From the NCBI GenBank assembly GCA_037102815.1, contig BTPP01000006.1, positions 992,001 through 1,056,000 on the forward strand: a DNA stretch of 64,000 bases, in the 5' to 3' direction. The notes under the pieces are model-generated. The model saw nothing but the letters and a program-made list of their open reading frames with translations, searched no databases and was not told the origin of the DNA. Position numbers and translations under genes: made by a program. This DNA is from Neurospora intermedia (taxonomy: Eukaryota > Ascomycota > Sordariomycetes > Sordariales > Sordariaceae). Below, one piece after another: positions 47,400 through 57,919 of this stretch (the stretch's first letter is position 1; the number at the start of each line of letters is the position of its first letter).

Positions 47400-49097
47400 T
47401 TGATTATTTGATATTTGTTTTTCCAACAACTTATCTCTATAAGCTCACTTGATAGATTCCTCCCCTTGTGATATGATCGCGGTGTGGCGTTCGGGTTTCG
47501 GCCTAGTTTTGTCCCCAGATCTCTTTTCATTTTCTACTATTACTACAATTACTTCTTCCTCTTTTTCCTTTTCCTTTTTTCTTTTTCACCTTCCTTCTGT
47601 TTTCCCACGGGACTTGCAGTTCTTGCAATGCGTGTACACTGGTGTGCGCCGTTCACTAAGGGATCGATGCAGCTGTCAGGGGGGGATCCGTCTGTCCGCC
47701 TGGGCGGCAGTGATGGTATGCAGCAAGCAGTATGGAGTTGAACTAACCCACTGCAGTTGTCGATTTCTTTTGCGAGATGCGAAATGCGAGATGCGCAAAA
47801 AGTGAAGAGAGGTCGGGTGTGGGTGGTGACGTCAGTATTATGGGGGAGCTGCGGGCGTGGGCGGTTGGGCGGTTGACGGTCAGTGTCGGTTTTGCATCCG
47901 CGAGATGGGATTGGAAAAGAGCAGGAACGGAGAGAGGCTGATCGCTGCCCCTGGGTGGCTGTTGCCTTTTTTCTGGTTGGCTCGGTTGTGAAGTGTAACT
48001 CAGGTGCTGATCAAGGATCGGGGTTGGGGTTATGTGCGTGGGATACTCAGTGATACTGTAGGACTAGTGTCCGGCGTGTCGATCTCGGACGGTTTGACAA
48101 CGGAATGATGGACGGTCCAAGGAAAGCTGAATGTCGAACGGTTTGCGTTTTTATGTAAATCATTGATCGGCCCTTTGATGAACGCTCTGGGTGGCGTGTA
48201 ATAATGGCACAGTGATATAGTTTAAGCGCTGCTTGGATTGATGGGAGTAGAAAGGATTCGTTCTGTTGATGTTACGGTGTTTGCAGAATTCCGTTTCCAT
48301 ATTTGGCGGAATGATATGTGTATTCATTGCAGTGGCCCGCTCGAATAACTGTTCCAATCCAGGTCCTTTTGGCCTCGCGGTAGCAACGATAGTCATCATG
48401 TTCTCTCTTGTATCCTTGACCCCTTCCTTAGTTTGCGAGACTGATAACTCTCCTACCGCTTCTGCCAGTCCATTCCCTACCCAACAGGCCTTCCTGCTTA
48501 TTTCCCGCATCACAACGTAAAAGCCGATGGAAAAACGCCTCATCGAAAGAACCACTTCTCTTGCGATTTGCCTTATCCAAAGCAACCTGAAGATGAAGAT
48601 CTAAAGCAGGGCCAGAATGCCGCTCTGTCATCTTGACAGATTATAATGTAAGAGTAGGTGATGCGGCAAAAGAACAACCAAACACTTTTTCTTTGAGAAA
48701 CGACGGAAGTGAAGAAGCCGATGACTGTAAATGATGTATATATGGGGGAATATGAGGATAAAAAAATAAAGACCAATCTCATCGCCATGCCCAATCGCAG
48801 AATAAGACGCCTTTCGCAATGATGTTGATGTGAACCCCCTAGCCAAACATGATAAACCCCGGAATGACAGCAAACATAAAAGTAAAACCCTCAAACGCCG
48901 TGACGTATGCCAGATGACATCGTGTCTAACTCCCTCCCCTTGTTTGTTGATGTTGATGTTGATGTTGATGTTGTTCTTGTTGTGGTTGTGGTTGTTGTGA
49001 TTGCGCCGTGGAGGTGCTGTGACTGTTGCCTCTCGTCCCACTTCTCATTCGCTTTTCCCCCTTTTCTTCTCCTCTCTCCATTCTTAACTCGCCGCTT
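47400..49097. other. Intergenic region, 3' flank of vvd
   Basis: About 1.7 kb between the tRNA and the vvd stop codon. It has T-rich tracts at 47520-47590 and a GTTGAT-type repeat near the vvd end. The right part probably includes the vvd 3' UTR. No gene recognised. Confidence 0.5.
48946..48996 (+). repeat. GTTGAT/GTTGTG repeat downstream of vvd
   Basis: Tandem GTTGAT units grade into GTTGTG units. The tract is about 100 bases past the vvd stop codon, so it would appear in the vvd transcript as a CAACAT/CACAAC-rich 3' UTR segment. Confidence 0.8.
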
Positions 49098-49790
49098 TCA
49101 TTCCGTTTCGCACTGAAAGCCCATGCTGTACCGGTATTCCCCTGTCTCATCTCGCACCGGAATCATCGTCAAGAAGTTGACGAACCGTTGACCGTTCTTC
49201 TTAAAGTTGACCACCTCAACCTGAACCTCGGCGTTCCTATCAATCGCTTTCCTCATCGTATTGATCGTGTTGGAGTCGACGTACTTCCTTGTCGATTTCG
49301 GCTTGACCATTCCGTCGGGTGACTGAAGAAAACGGCAGTTTCTCCCCAAGACCTCCGCATTGCTGTATCCCGTCATATAGAGAAAAGCTTCCGAGGCGTA
49401 CACAATTGGTGTGTCTTTTTGCTTCAGGTCGCACAGAATCAGAGCGCATGACGTGTCAACAGGTCCCAGTTCTACTTGGGGGTTTGGCCTGTTCATAATC
49501 TGTATCTGTTACAGTGTGTTAGCCACTTGAACCTTCCCATGATAACAACGAACAGGGCTTCGGGGGTGACTAACCAGATAGCCCATAATGTCGTAACCGC
49601 CGGGAGCGTAGAGCGTATGGAAGAAGAGAGGGTTGGCCGTGGGCGCGGTTCGAGGGTCATAGTGGTATTGCTGGGGTTTTTTTGTTAGCAGAGGTATCGC
49701 CAATACCAAGCAGAAGAAAGGAGTGCTGTTTACCTGATACGCCTCAACCTCCCATGGGTTCATGGTACTCGAGTTCACGGTATGGCTCAT
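49098..49790 (-). CDS. vvd: Blue-light photoreceptor VIVID (LOV domain)
   Basis: VIVID binds FAD through one LOV domain and, after blue light, dimerises and competes with the White Collar Complex, giving photoadaptation and clock gating. Three exons on the minus strand: 49790-49734, 49670-49575 and 49505-49098, total 561 nt, 186 residues. Joins read NPWEVEAYQQYHYDPRTAP and DIMGYLIQIMNRPNP. The photoadduct cysteine is Cys108 in GRNCRFLQ, and Cys71 lies in the N-cap hinge. The LOV core runs from about residue 62 to 185. The N-terminal cap, essential for the light switch in N. crassa, is intact. As remembered, every residue matches N. crassa VVD. Transcribed leftwards, with a very long non-coding upstream region (about 5.4 kb) carrying candidate light-response sites. 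Confidence 0.97.
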
Positions 49791-50163
49791 GGTGCTGGCT
49801 ATGAGACAGTGTGTTGGTAGTGTATTATGATGGTTTCTTTAGCCGGCTGCAGAGGCTATCGAGTAATCGCACAGGCGCTAGCCCCCTAACTGGCAAAGGC
49901 TAACACGTTGATGACGATGTTCTAGGCCGACCTGTTTGGGACAAGGGGATTGGTAGTGTAAGTGTGATAGGTTGTCGCATAGACCAATAGAGTCGAGGAT
50001 GAGATGGAGCTTGTTGAGTGTAATGATGTCAAGGTTGAAGGCATACACGGTGGCAAGAAGTAAGGCAAAGGAAGAAAGGCTATGAGGTTGAAGGAAGAAG
50101 AGGGTATTTAATAAAGCCCTAAGACGCAAAGGTCTGGTTGGGATTGAGCGCCGGAATGCCGTC

Positions 50164-50169
50164 GATCGA
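50164..50169 (+). promoter_or_regulatory. Proximal candidate light-response element GATCGA
   Basis: GATCGA, the core sequence reported for White Collar Complex binding, about 375 bases upstream of the vvd ATG. A six-base match alone is weak evidence; vvd being a known direct target makes it plausible. Confidence 0.45.
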
Positions 50170-51689
50170 GATGTAGTGTAGGGGATCTGGAGCAGGATTT
50201 GGCTGCGGAACGAGGCCGTATCAGTGCAGATGTGAGGACCGAAAGGTGGAAACAGTAATCTTGGGTGCGATAAACAAAATCAAGACGCAAAGGTTCCAGA
50301 CAAAGTCTGTATCGGGAATCCGGTAGATCTGGTCAACAACCGGTATCCTGCTGGTCATTTGAAGTGGGAGCCGGGGGTGTTTGGGATGCCCAGGGTCCTG
50401 TATGGAGAGACACCATAGCTCGAGAGCCAGGCAGGGCAGGCCAACGGGGGGCCAGGGACATACAGAAAAAAAGAGAGACAGTTGCCAGAGTCAAGACGCC
50501 GATCCAATCGAACGGTACACGACGCCTTTACACGTTCCATGTACGTAGGTAGCAAGGGTGGCCTGAGGGTACACAAAGAGAGCACGGCTCGGACAAGAGA
50601 TGGGAGCTCTTTGTGTGAGCCATTGACAATGCGCGGGAGCCAGGCTGTGGGTGGTATGCCGGTGACATGGCCGTTTCGATTTTTTTTGATTTTTTTTGTT
50701 TGTTGAAGAGTGACTGCTTGCTGCTGTCCCATTGTCTGGGTGCCGCTTGCTCTGCTGTCCCGTATCTAGTGTACAGCAGTATCCATCATCCCGTCTCAGC
50801 GCCGAGGCCAGGATCTGTGATCACAGCCTGCATGGGGAAGCTCTGGAGATCGGGAAACTCAGAGGACACAACGGGAGTGGCCCGATGTTCGAGCAGTTCG
50901 GATGGATCCAGTAATGGGACCGCATTTCCTTTGACACCCTAGACTAGGTAGAAGACCCTGGCATCCAAGAATCCCCATCATGTGCCCCGTCTTTATCGAC
51001 AACTTGCACCGTATGGAGTTTTTATCATCATGCTCTTCATCGACGCTCAGGGCTGACCACCCCCTTCCCGTTTATTTGACCATTACACCCCCAACCCAAG
51101 ACCAATGGCACCAAAAGTCATGGAAGAAGAGTCTTGATCTTGCTTACATAGTAGTCTCTCAATGGGCTGATGATGCCATGTCTGTTTCGCACCTTTGGTG
51201 AAGAATACCGTGGTGATTTTTATTGTTCAGATCGACGGCGTCTTGGGGTTTTTGCTTATCAGGATAGTATCTTCAAATGAATGCTAACAAAGAAGAAAAA
51301 GATAATATAAGCGTTATCAAAGCACGAGAGGAGGTTGACGAGAGATCGGTGAGAGTTGCCAATTGTGGATATGCAAAAGTCCGAAGGGAGGAAAGAGAGG
51401 CCGATGGAGTCATAGACGTAGGTACCTAGGTACTTAGTAACCGAACAAAGTTCGATCCAGAAACCAAAGAGGGTCATGGCCAAGAGGCCCAAACGTTGAA
51501 AAACGTACCGATTCGCGGACAGCACGGAGACAAATAGGAGAAGAAGAAGGAGCAGACGGCGTGAGAATGCAGGCAACTTGAAATCTGGATGCCGCCAAGG
51601 CCAATGGAACCCACCAGCGAACTTGGGGGATACTTTCTGATTTTGGATGAATGGCAGGGCAGTGTAGAATGGGGACAGCGATGCTGACC

Positions 51690-51754
51690 GATCGCAGCTG
51701 CTAAACCATCGAGGGACCCAGATCCGCAGCGATCGCACCAGCGCCGTGGATCGA
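51690..51754 (+). promoter_or_regulatory. Distal candidate light-response cluster upstream of vvd
   Basis: Four GATC-type sites in 65 bases: CGATCG at 51689-51694, GATCC at 51721-51725, GCGATCGC at 51729-51736 and GATCGA at 51749-51754. They sit about 1.9 kb upstream of the vvd ATG. Work on N. crassa, as I remember it, places a strong distal light-response element roughly 2 kb upstream of vvd, which this matches. Confidence 0.5.
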
Positions 51755-51972
51755 ACCAAGAACGGGACCCACGCGCCAGCACGAACAATTGAAACCGCAC
51801 CAACCAGCCAGCGGACAGTGCAGATAGGGAAAAGAAAACCGGCACGTTTTTACTGCAACGTCAACCCTAGTGCTCTAGGGAGTTTTAGTCACTTCCATCT
51901 GTCAAGTTGTCTCTTCGGTTTCGGTTCCTTTCAAGTTGTCTCGTCACCGGCTGTCAAATGCGCACCAATGCG

Positions 51973-52003
51973 CACCACCACCACCACCACCACCACCACC
52001 ACC
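51973..52003 (+). repeat. CAC trinucleotide repeat, about ten units
   Basis: Perfect tandem CAC units in non-coding DNA. Confidence 0.9.
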
Positions 52004-52070
52004 GGACATACGACACTTGACACCTTGACCACCAACGTTAATCTGCCCGACCCGAGAGGTTGGTGAGGAG

Positions 52071-52105
52071 GTTGGTTGGTAGGTAGGTAGTAGGTAGGTA
52101 GGTAG
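52071..52105 (+). repeat. GGTT/GGTA tetranucleotide tract
   Basis: GGTT units followed by GGTA units with one shortened unit. GGTAGGTA strings recur many times in the window's intergenic DNA. Confidence 0.8.
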
Positions 52106-55100
52106 ATATGTACCTCAAGTACTCAACACCACTCACCCCTTTCACCAGGACCACGATAATGGAACCCATTTTCATGTGTGTTCGAAGAGCTTGCTGATAT
52201 CGTTGCGCTAAAGACATGTGGTGATGCCTTGGTTCTGAGCTCGGTTGTTATGGTGTTCTCATTCCATCTGCTCCCTTGTAGGCCGAACCCCCTTGCTACA
52301 CTACAAACCTACCTCGTCCCTTTGCGCCAACCGACCGTGAGGTGACCCACGCTTCTCGCTTGTATGTTTGACAGCCCGAGTTTGGATCCAACAGCAACCA
52401 GGTTCTCATCGGGATATGTACAGTCAATTTACTGTATAGTGATAAAGCGGGCGGGGCATCTTGGGGGTCTTGACGAGCAGAGGGTCGGGTAGGTGGTAGA
52501 CCTTTGGGCAGAGGCGCATGGGGGGTCATGAAATTGTGGAAGGTCAAAGAAGGAGGGGGGGAGGGGGGGCCCCCAGCCTGGCTCCCTTGGGACTGGGAGA
52601 GAACCATGAACAACAACAGGGCGGCCTGGTCTCATGCAACTGTAGGGACATCACATGAATACCGTCGACAAAACGGACCAAACTATCGACGCCCCCTCTT
52701 TTCCCGGAAAGTCTCAGACTCCTCATCGTGATGGGAATGAGGGGAAATGAGACTTGACAGATTGGGATGATCACCAGCAGGATACGGGAGGCCATGAGAT
52801 GCCAGGAAGCAAGCAAGCTCGAATCAAAGTGCTGGCGTGAATAAGTGATGGCGTTGGTGTCGGCACATCACAGAGGGAAGAGGGAGAAGTCACAACACGA
52901 GATTGTCGCAACTTCCCCTTTCGGGATGTGCACGGGTTGCGTCTGTCCCCGGCTACCTTTCGCCCATATCACGGTCACCTTGCCTTATTCTCGTGCATTC
53001 CGCTCGTTTCTCATCCGTCTGCAACCGCAAACGGGATGGCTCTGATGTGCCAACTTTTCAGGGAAAGACTTTGCTCAACCGGCCGCTTGGTTTCCAATTA
53101 GTTCCATGATAACCGGTGACTGCACGACCGCAGAGCAGTTTGAAATCTCGATGTGACACGGTGCACAGTCCCAGCGCTTGGTTACACCGAATAATAAACG
53201 GCAGGCCGGGTCGTGAAGAGGTTGCCTGTGTTGAGTCAGCATTGGATCTTCCAAAAACCCACTGCTGAAAGTGCGTGTGTGTGTAGTATACTCCGATGTT
53301 AAAGACGGCTTGTGTTTGATGCCACTGCATCGCCGACCAGGCGAATGAGGCTGATGGGGATAAATCGGCCAACGTTGACGAAAACGCAAAGGCGCCAAGA
53401 GCGGGAAGTTCCCATGGGCTTCGACGGCCAATATCCACCTTGTACACACTCTCATATCGCTTTTCCGACAGAGACGCCAGCGGCCTGGAAGGGATAAGGA
53501 ATGGCGGTTGGTTGGTGAGTCCTCATCATGAAGAGGGCTCATCCTCATCTCGCCGCCTGCGTCTTGTCCTGGTCATCAGCCAAGGGGGCTTTCGCTACCG
53601 CTGAATAGACCTGTCATGATCCGCCCTCCCGGTTCTTGGGCGGTAATCTGTAATCTGTAGGACAGGCGACTCACTCGGCGAGTAAGAGCAAGTCAGCAAC
53701 CAGGATCGAGGATTCACATTTCACAACAATTTCCCGTTCGGGCTTCGCAGTGTAAGGGTACCTAAGCTGAGCTGGCTACTAGTAATGCCCGAGCCATGTG
53801 TGCATACGTGGAATGGCACTTCAAGAAGGGTCTGGCTTGTTTGAGGAGAGACAGAAAGAGAACTGTACCTTTCACGACCAGTCATCGCTGAAAAAACAAA
53901 AGGTTGAGGCTGAAGCTGTGATGTGTTGCGGGAAGCCTCCCCCCCTTGTCCCTGATGTCACACATTGCTGTCGATTGGTCGTCCAAAAAATACCCTACAA
54001 TTGCTGGTCAGGTACCCGGGGGCATGACAGGCTCGGCCGTACATTTTGGGGCCAGCGAGGGCAGTTCCAGATAGCTTATGCCGTCCTCAGCGTCGCGATA
54101 GAGTCTTACGAATACAGTTGCTTCTCGCATACTCGCAGAATCAGCAGAAATCTATAACATGAGGGGTACGAGCGGGTGTTGAGATGAATTTCCATTGCTG
54201 AATCGGTTGGATGACTGGTTCACTTGATTCACTGGACCGAGTTGATGACCTCCCCATTTTGTGTACAGCAGCGTTACGGTTAGTAAGAGCTGAGGTCTCA
54301 GGTATGTATCGATGTACCGCGCTAGCGGTCTTGGCTCTCAGGTCTTCTAGTGTGAGTACATCAAAGTACATGTGCAGTGGCTCGAGCTTCTTCGCCAAAT
54401 CCCGATTTTCGATGTAACGGAACCACTTCCAGTCTCCACTGCCTCTCCTCCATCGACCTCCACTCCCGCTTCCACTTGGACCGAAACGTAAAACGTCCCA
54501 AGTGGAAAGTTCGTTACCTAAATGGTCGAGACGCGTTCCGCTGAGGGCAACACGCGTTTTCCACTCCCAACTTCAACACCGTTCAGTTTCAATTTTTTTA
54601 TCCGACATTCACGATTCCCATCACTAAATCACCGACCCGGACAAGGAATACCGTTGCCAGCCGCCGAGACGTCTCGATCGCCGTGTTCGATCATTGTTCG
54701 ATCTCTGTTCGACGTAGGTCTAGTAGGGCTACACAAGCAACCACCGTCCAAATTGCATGACGGGTACAGGCTCGACAGGTCGTTCAACAGGCTGTTCAAC
54801 AAAGGTCATTGCATGTTTTAGACTCCCTGATCGCTAAATATCCCGAGACTCTACGGCAATCAAGAACCCCTCTGGTCCTTGTTTTGCTTTCTTCCACCCG
54901 CCTTCTACGCCTCAACGGTCCAGCTCTTTATCTGCAAGGCAGCCCAACCGACGCCGGTACACTGCTCACCTGGGGACACACAGTGGCACTGACTGCCAAG
55001 CCCCCCCGGCCAACATTACGCAGCATCATATTCGATTGAAGGGTCTATCGGCACGACAGCGGATCGGCCAGCATAGAGCAAGCTGTCACGGACACTTAGC

Positions 55101-55153
55101 CAGCGGCCACCTATACCCAGCCGAGCCACCTCAATACCGCGCATTCCAGCATC

Positions 55154-56427
55154 ATGCCACCCGGGCGACTTGTTCAGGGTTCGCGCCGCCCTCAGCCAAC
55201 TGCCTCTGCGTCGACATCAGCCCACAATGGGTCCGACCTGCCCCCCTATGAGCCTCCCTCGCATCCAATGAACTATGCAGGCAGACAGGCCCTGGCCAAC
55301 CTCCAAGACAACAACGCGGAGATGCGCAAGTACGAGGACCATCTTTCCAAATCCGCTACCTACTTGCGAGAGGCCGTCGGCGCCATCAACGATACCCTGT
55401 TTGCTCGTAAATCACAGCTGACGGGCAAGATCGAAAAGCGACGTGGCCGTGGCGAATCTGAAAAGGGCGAAGACGAGGCCGAGCTCGAGGAATACGTCAA
55501 CAAGCTACATGGCGATGTGACCCATTTGACTGATGAGATCGAGGCTGCCTTGCGACAGGTTATTGACTACCGTGCCGAAGTTCAGCGCGAGAAGTTAGTT
55601 TTGGGCTTGGTGGCAAACCAGATACCGAGCGAAAACTCTCTCCGGGAACGCCCCTCACGGAAACGGAAAGCTGCACAGCGGGTCAGCGGTGATAGTGATG
55701 AGGAAATGGATGGTGTCGATGCCGAGCCTGAAGAGGCAGAGGCCGTCGGAGCCAAGGACGAGGCCCCTCTGACCGGCGTGCGCGAGGCACTCCACAAGGC
55801 AAGAGATTCCAACGCGAGACAGTACCGTGCCACGAGTGCTTATGACCGTTACGCTTCCAACAACGAGTACATCGCTTTCAAAAAGATGTGGCATGATGCC
55901 CAGCATCCCGAAGACCAAGTGCCCCTTCCCGATGCGTCCACTTGGTTTGATAACCAAGGCAGGCCTATTTGGGATGGTGCTCCGGCGGGCGATGAGGATC
56001 TCATTATCGAGCGCGAGGTCCAGGACCTCACTTGCAAGTTAACGCTTCGACCCTTGAAGGAGCCATACGCCAACCACAAATGCCCACACGTTTTCGAGAA
56101 AACCGCAATAATAGAGTACTTGAGAGGCACTGGGGGCAAAGCACAGTGCCCTGTGTGCACCAAGGTAAGAATAGACGTATTATTTTGTACAACAAATCTC
56201 CAGCTGACATGTCACCACAGGAGCTTCGCATCAAGGACCTGTATCTTGATGAACTCACATTGCGCAAGGTCAAGCGAGCTGCTCGAGCAGCAAGGGAAAG
56301 CGAGGACAGGAGCTCCAATGCTGATCCCGACGAACAAATGGATGAAAGCGTCCTCATGGGTGAGAGTACCCAATTACGGTCAGCAGGCCGTGCGAACAAC
56401 GGGGTGAAACAGGACGATTCTGAGTGA
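55154..56427 (+). CDS. nse2: SUMO E3 ligase Nse2/Mms21 of the Smc5-Smc6 complex
   Basis: Nse2 is the SUMO ligase subunit of Smc5-Smc6 and acts in recombination repair and replication-fork stability in the nucleus. Two exons, 55154-56164 and 56221-56427, total 1218 nt, 405 residues. The frame reads CPVCTK to the donor (GTAAGA) and resumes with ELRIKDLYL. The SP-RING zinc site is Cys310 and His312 (HKCPHVF) with Cys332 and Cys335 (CPVC). A long coiled coil, about residues 45-170, would bind Smc5. An acidic, Arg/Lys-flanked linker follows near 180-215 (RKRKAAQRVSGDSDEEMDG). The C-terminal 60 residues are charged, and the frame ends QDDSE. The length exceeds yeast Mms21 (267 residues), mainly through the N-terminus and linker. 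The start at 55154 is the first ATG of the frame after a pyrimidine-rich leader. Confidence 0.93.
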
Positions 56428-56953
56428 GAAAGGTTGTCCTTTGCATCGAGCTAATGAGGGCGGCCGCTACATAGCGGAGTCTATTCCACCCCTGATCAAA
56501 CCCCAGCAGGCGAACCACTCCTTCGGCAGTTTTACCGCGCACTGTCTGTTGTCACCTCAGTAGAGACGTTGCCATGCCCTGCATTTCTATGTTGATCATA
56601 TTGAAACCAGTCTCGGGTAACCGTTTAGTGTAGGGTGGTTGCTTGAAGAGATAAACCCTCGAAACTCCATATGTATGTGTACGTCCACAGTACCCCTATC
56701 GTGCTTCTAAGGGTACAATGCCCGCTGTACCGGAGAAGAAAAAAAAAAAAAGAAAAGGAAACACCTGCTGCAAAATTCGAGTACCAGGCTACACCAAGTA
56801 AAGCTGGATATGCTTTCTGCTAGCAAAAAATTGGGTTGACCGGCCTCTCGACTGTTGAAGGCTAAACAGTGAACACCACTTCTCCAGTGGGTTATGTCCG
56901 TTTCAACTCATGCAGGGTTCGATAACGGTTGACGGGCCATAATGTCCGCTAAG
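56428..56953. other. Convergent 3' flanks of nse2 and the Clr5-domain gene
   Basis: About 525 bases between convergent stop codons, with an A-rich tract at 56740-56756. No gene recognised. Confidence 0.6.
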
Positions 56954-57919
56954 TTACTGTATGGGCCGCGGAAAGCGGGTTGCTAGTGCCCTGTCGGCGA
57001 AGCACTGATGGAGAAGCAGTTGAGAACAGCCCTCGGTAAACTTGGTATGGAACACTGGGTCGTGGACTTGCCGGTAAATGCCGGTGTCATAATGCCCTTG
57101 ATGGTCAGGCGGGTACCGAAAATTGTTCACAAGTCCTCTCTGGCTCGAATGCAGGCCCGAACCAGGCAGCAGTCCCGCGAGGGGGTCTGTAGGATATAAT
57201 TGCCGGAGTGGTTCAAAGTTCGGATGGCCCGAGGGGCTAGTGTAGCGGGGAAAAGAGATAGTCAGCATGAAGACATTCTTTTCTCGCAAAACACAATTCT
57301 GACAAAATACGACACACCCTTGATGCCCGCTCTTGCCTTGTCTTGCCGTCTTGCCGATGACATGCGGAAAACAGAGAACTTACTTCAAAGAAACTTCCGT
57401 TGGAGTCGTCGATTCGTACATGCCCGAACCGATGTAATGGATCGACGGGTGTTCTTGTCGGCTGCTGCTCCCTCGTCTATGGATGGGACTTGATGATGGG
57501 GGTGGCGAGCCGGTACCATCATCTGATGACTCGGATAACACAGATTTATCGGATTTGGCTGCGAAGGAATCTCTTCGCTTGCGACTCGTATACTTGCGAA
57601 CCCTCCATCGATCGAAGCGCGACCTGTATGCCCGGATTCTATCACACGGTTACGCGTTAGAGACAGACAACGACTATGGTCAAAGCAACGACGAGAAACG
57701 ACAAACGAGACCCGAACATCTCAAACGAGCAAACGCCGGCGACCAACATCGAATTGCAACGCGAGACACGATACACATCTTGAACGCAGGAAGAAATACT
57801 TACGAAGCTCTAAACCGATACCGTTCCTCCATGAACTTCTTTACCTCATGAAGAGGCTTGTTGTTGTCCTTGTATTCCCGGATGATAATATGTCTGTGGT
57901 CTTCCCATTGCTTCGTCAT
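56954..57919 (-). CDS. Clr5-domain protein, probable nuclear or regulatory protein
   Basis: Three exons on the minus strand: 57919-57804, 57638-57384 and 57236-56954, total 654 nt, 217 residues. The first join is inside a Clr5 domain at residues 1-55: MTKQWEDHRHIIIREY, NNKPLHEVKKFMEERYRF, then RASIRAYRSRFDRWRVRKY, with the Trp, Leu and Tyr pattern typical of this fungal domain. Intron 1 (165 nt) has GTAAGT, a CTAAC branch point and TGATAG; intron 2 (147 nt) has GTAAGT, CTGACT and CACTAG. The rest is Ser/Pro/His-rich (SPPPSSSPIHRRGSSSRQ) and low complexity, with no other domain. The ATG at 57919 has a good context (CAAGATGAC). Clr5 proteins are found mainly in filamentous ascomycetes and their function is mostly unknown. 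Only the first 55 residues support family membership, and exon 3 is the weakest part of the model. Confidence 0.75.

Larger units (their letters stand above)
49791..51800 (-). promoter_or_regulatory. vvd promoter and upstream region
   Basis: The first 2 kb upstream of the vvd ATG (minus strand). A TATTAAATA string near 50103-50111 could serve as a TATA element for a leader of roughly 300 nt. A proximal GATCGA lies at 50164-50169, and a cluster of GATC elements lies at 51690-51754. Frames of up to 166 codons on the minus strand (51259-51759) look like chance. Confidence 0.55.
51801..55153. other. Long intergenic region between vvd promoter and nse2
   Basis: About 3.3 kb with no gene I can support. 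It contains a CAC and a GGTA microsatellite at 51973-52105. An open minus-strand frame of about 145 codons (54141 to about 54580) lacks an early ATG and any known motif. The right end, from about 54400, is pyrimidine-rich and is the likely nse2 promoter. Confidence 0.5.

Noticed and set aside
51259-51759. 166-codon minus-strand hydrophobic frame upstream of vvd
   Set aside because: Composition (Leu/Phe/Ser runs) reflects a GA-rich plus strand; it overlaps the candidate light-response cluster and has no family resemblance.
54141-54580. Open minus-strand frame of about 145 codons upstream of nse2
   Set aside because: No ATG near its beginning, a low-complexity Gly/Ser/Arg segment, no recognisable domain, and it overlaps the pyrimidine-rich nse2 promoter, which favours chance open frames on the opposite strand.
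57483-57851. 122-codon plus-strand frame with protein-like charged composition
   Set aside because: It is antisense to exons 1 and 2 of the Clr5-domain gene, whose domain and splice signals are convincing; its composition is explained by the opposite strand.
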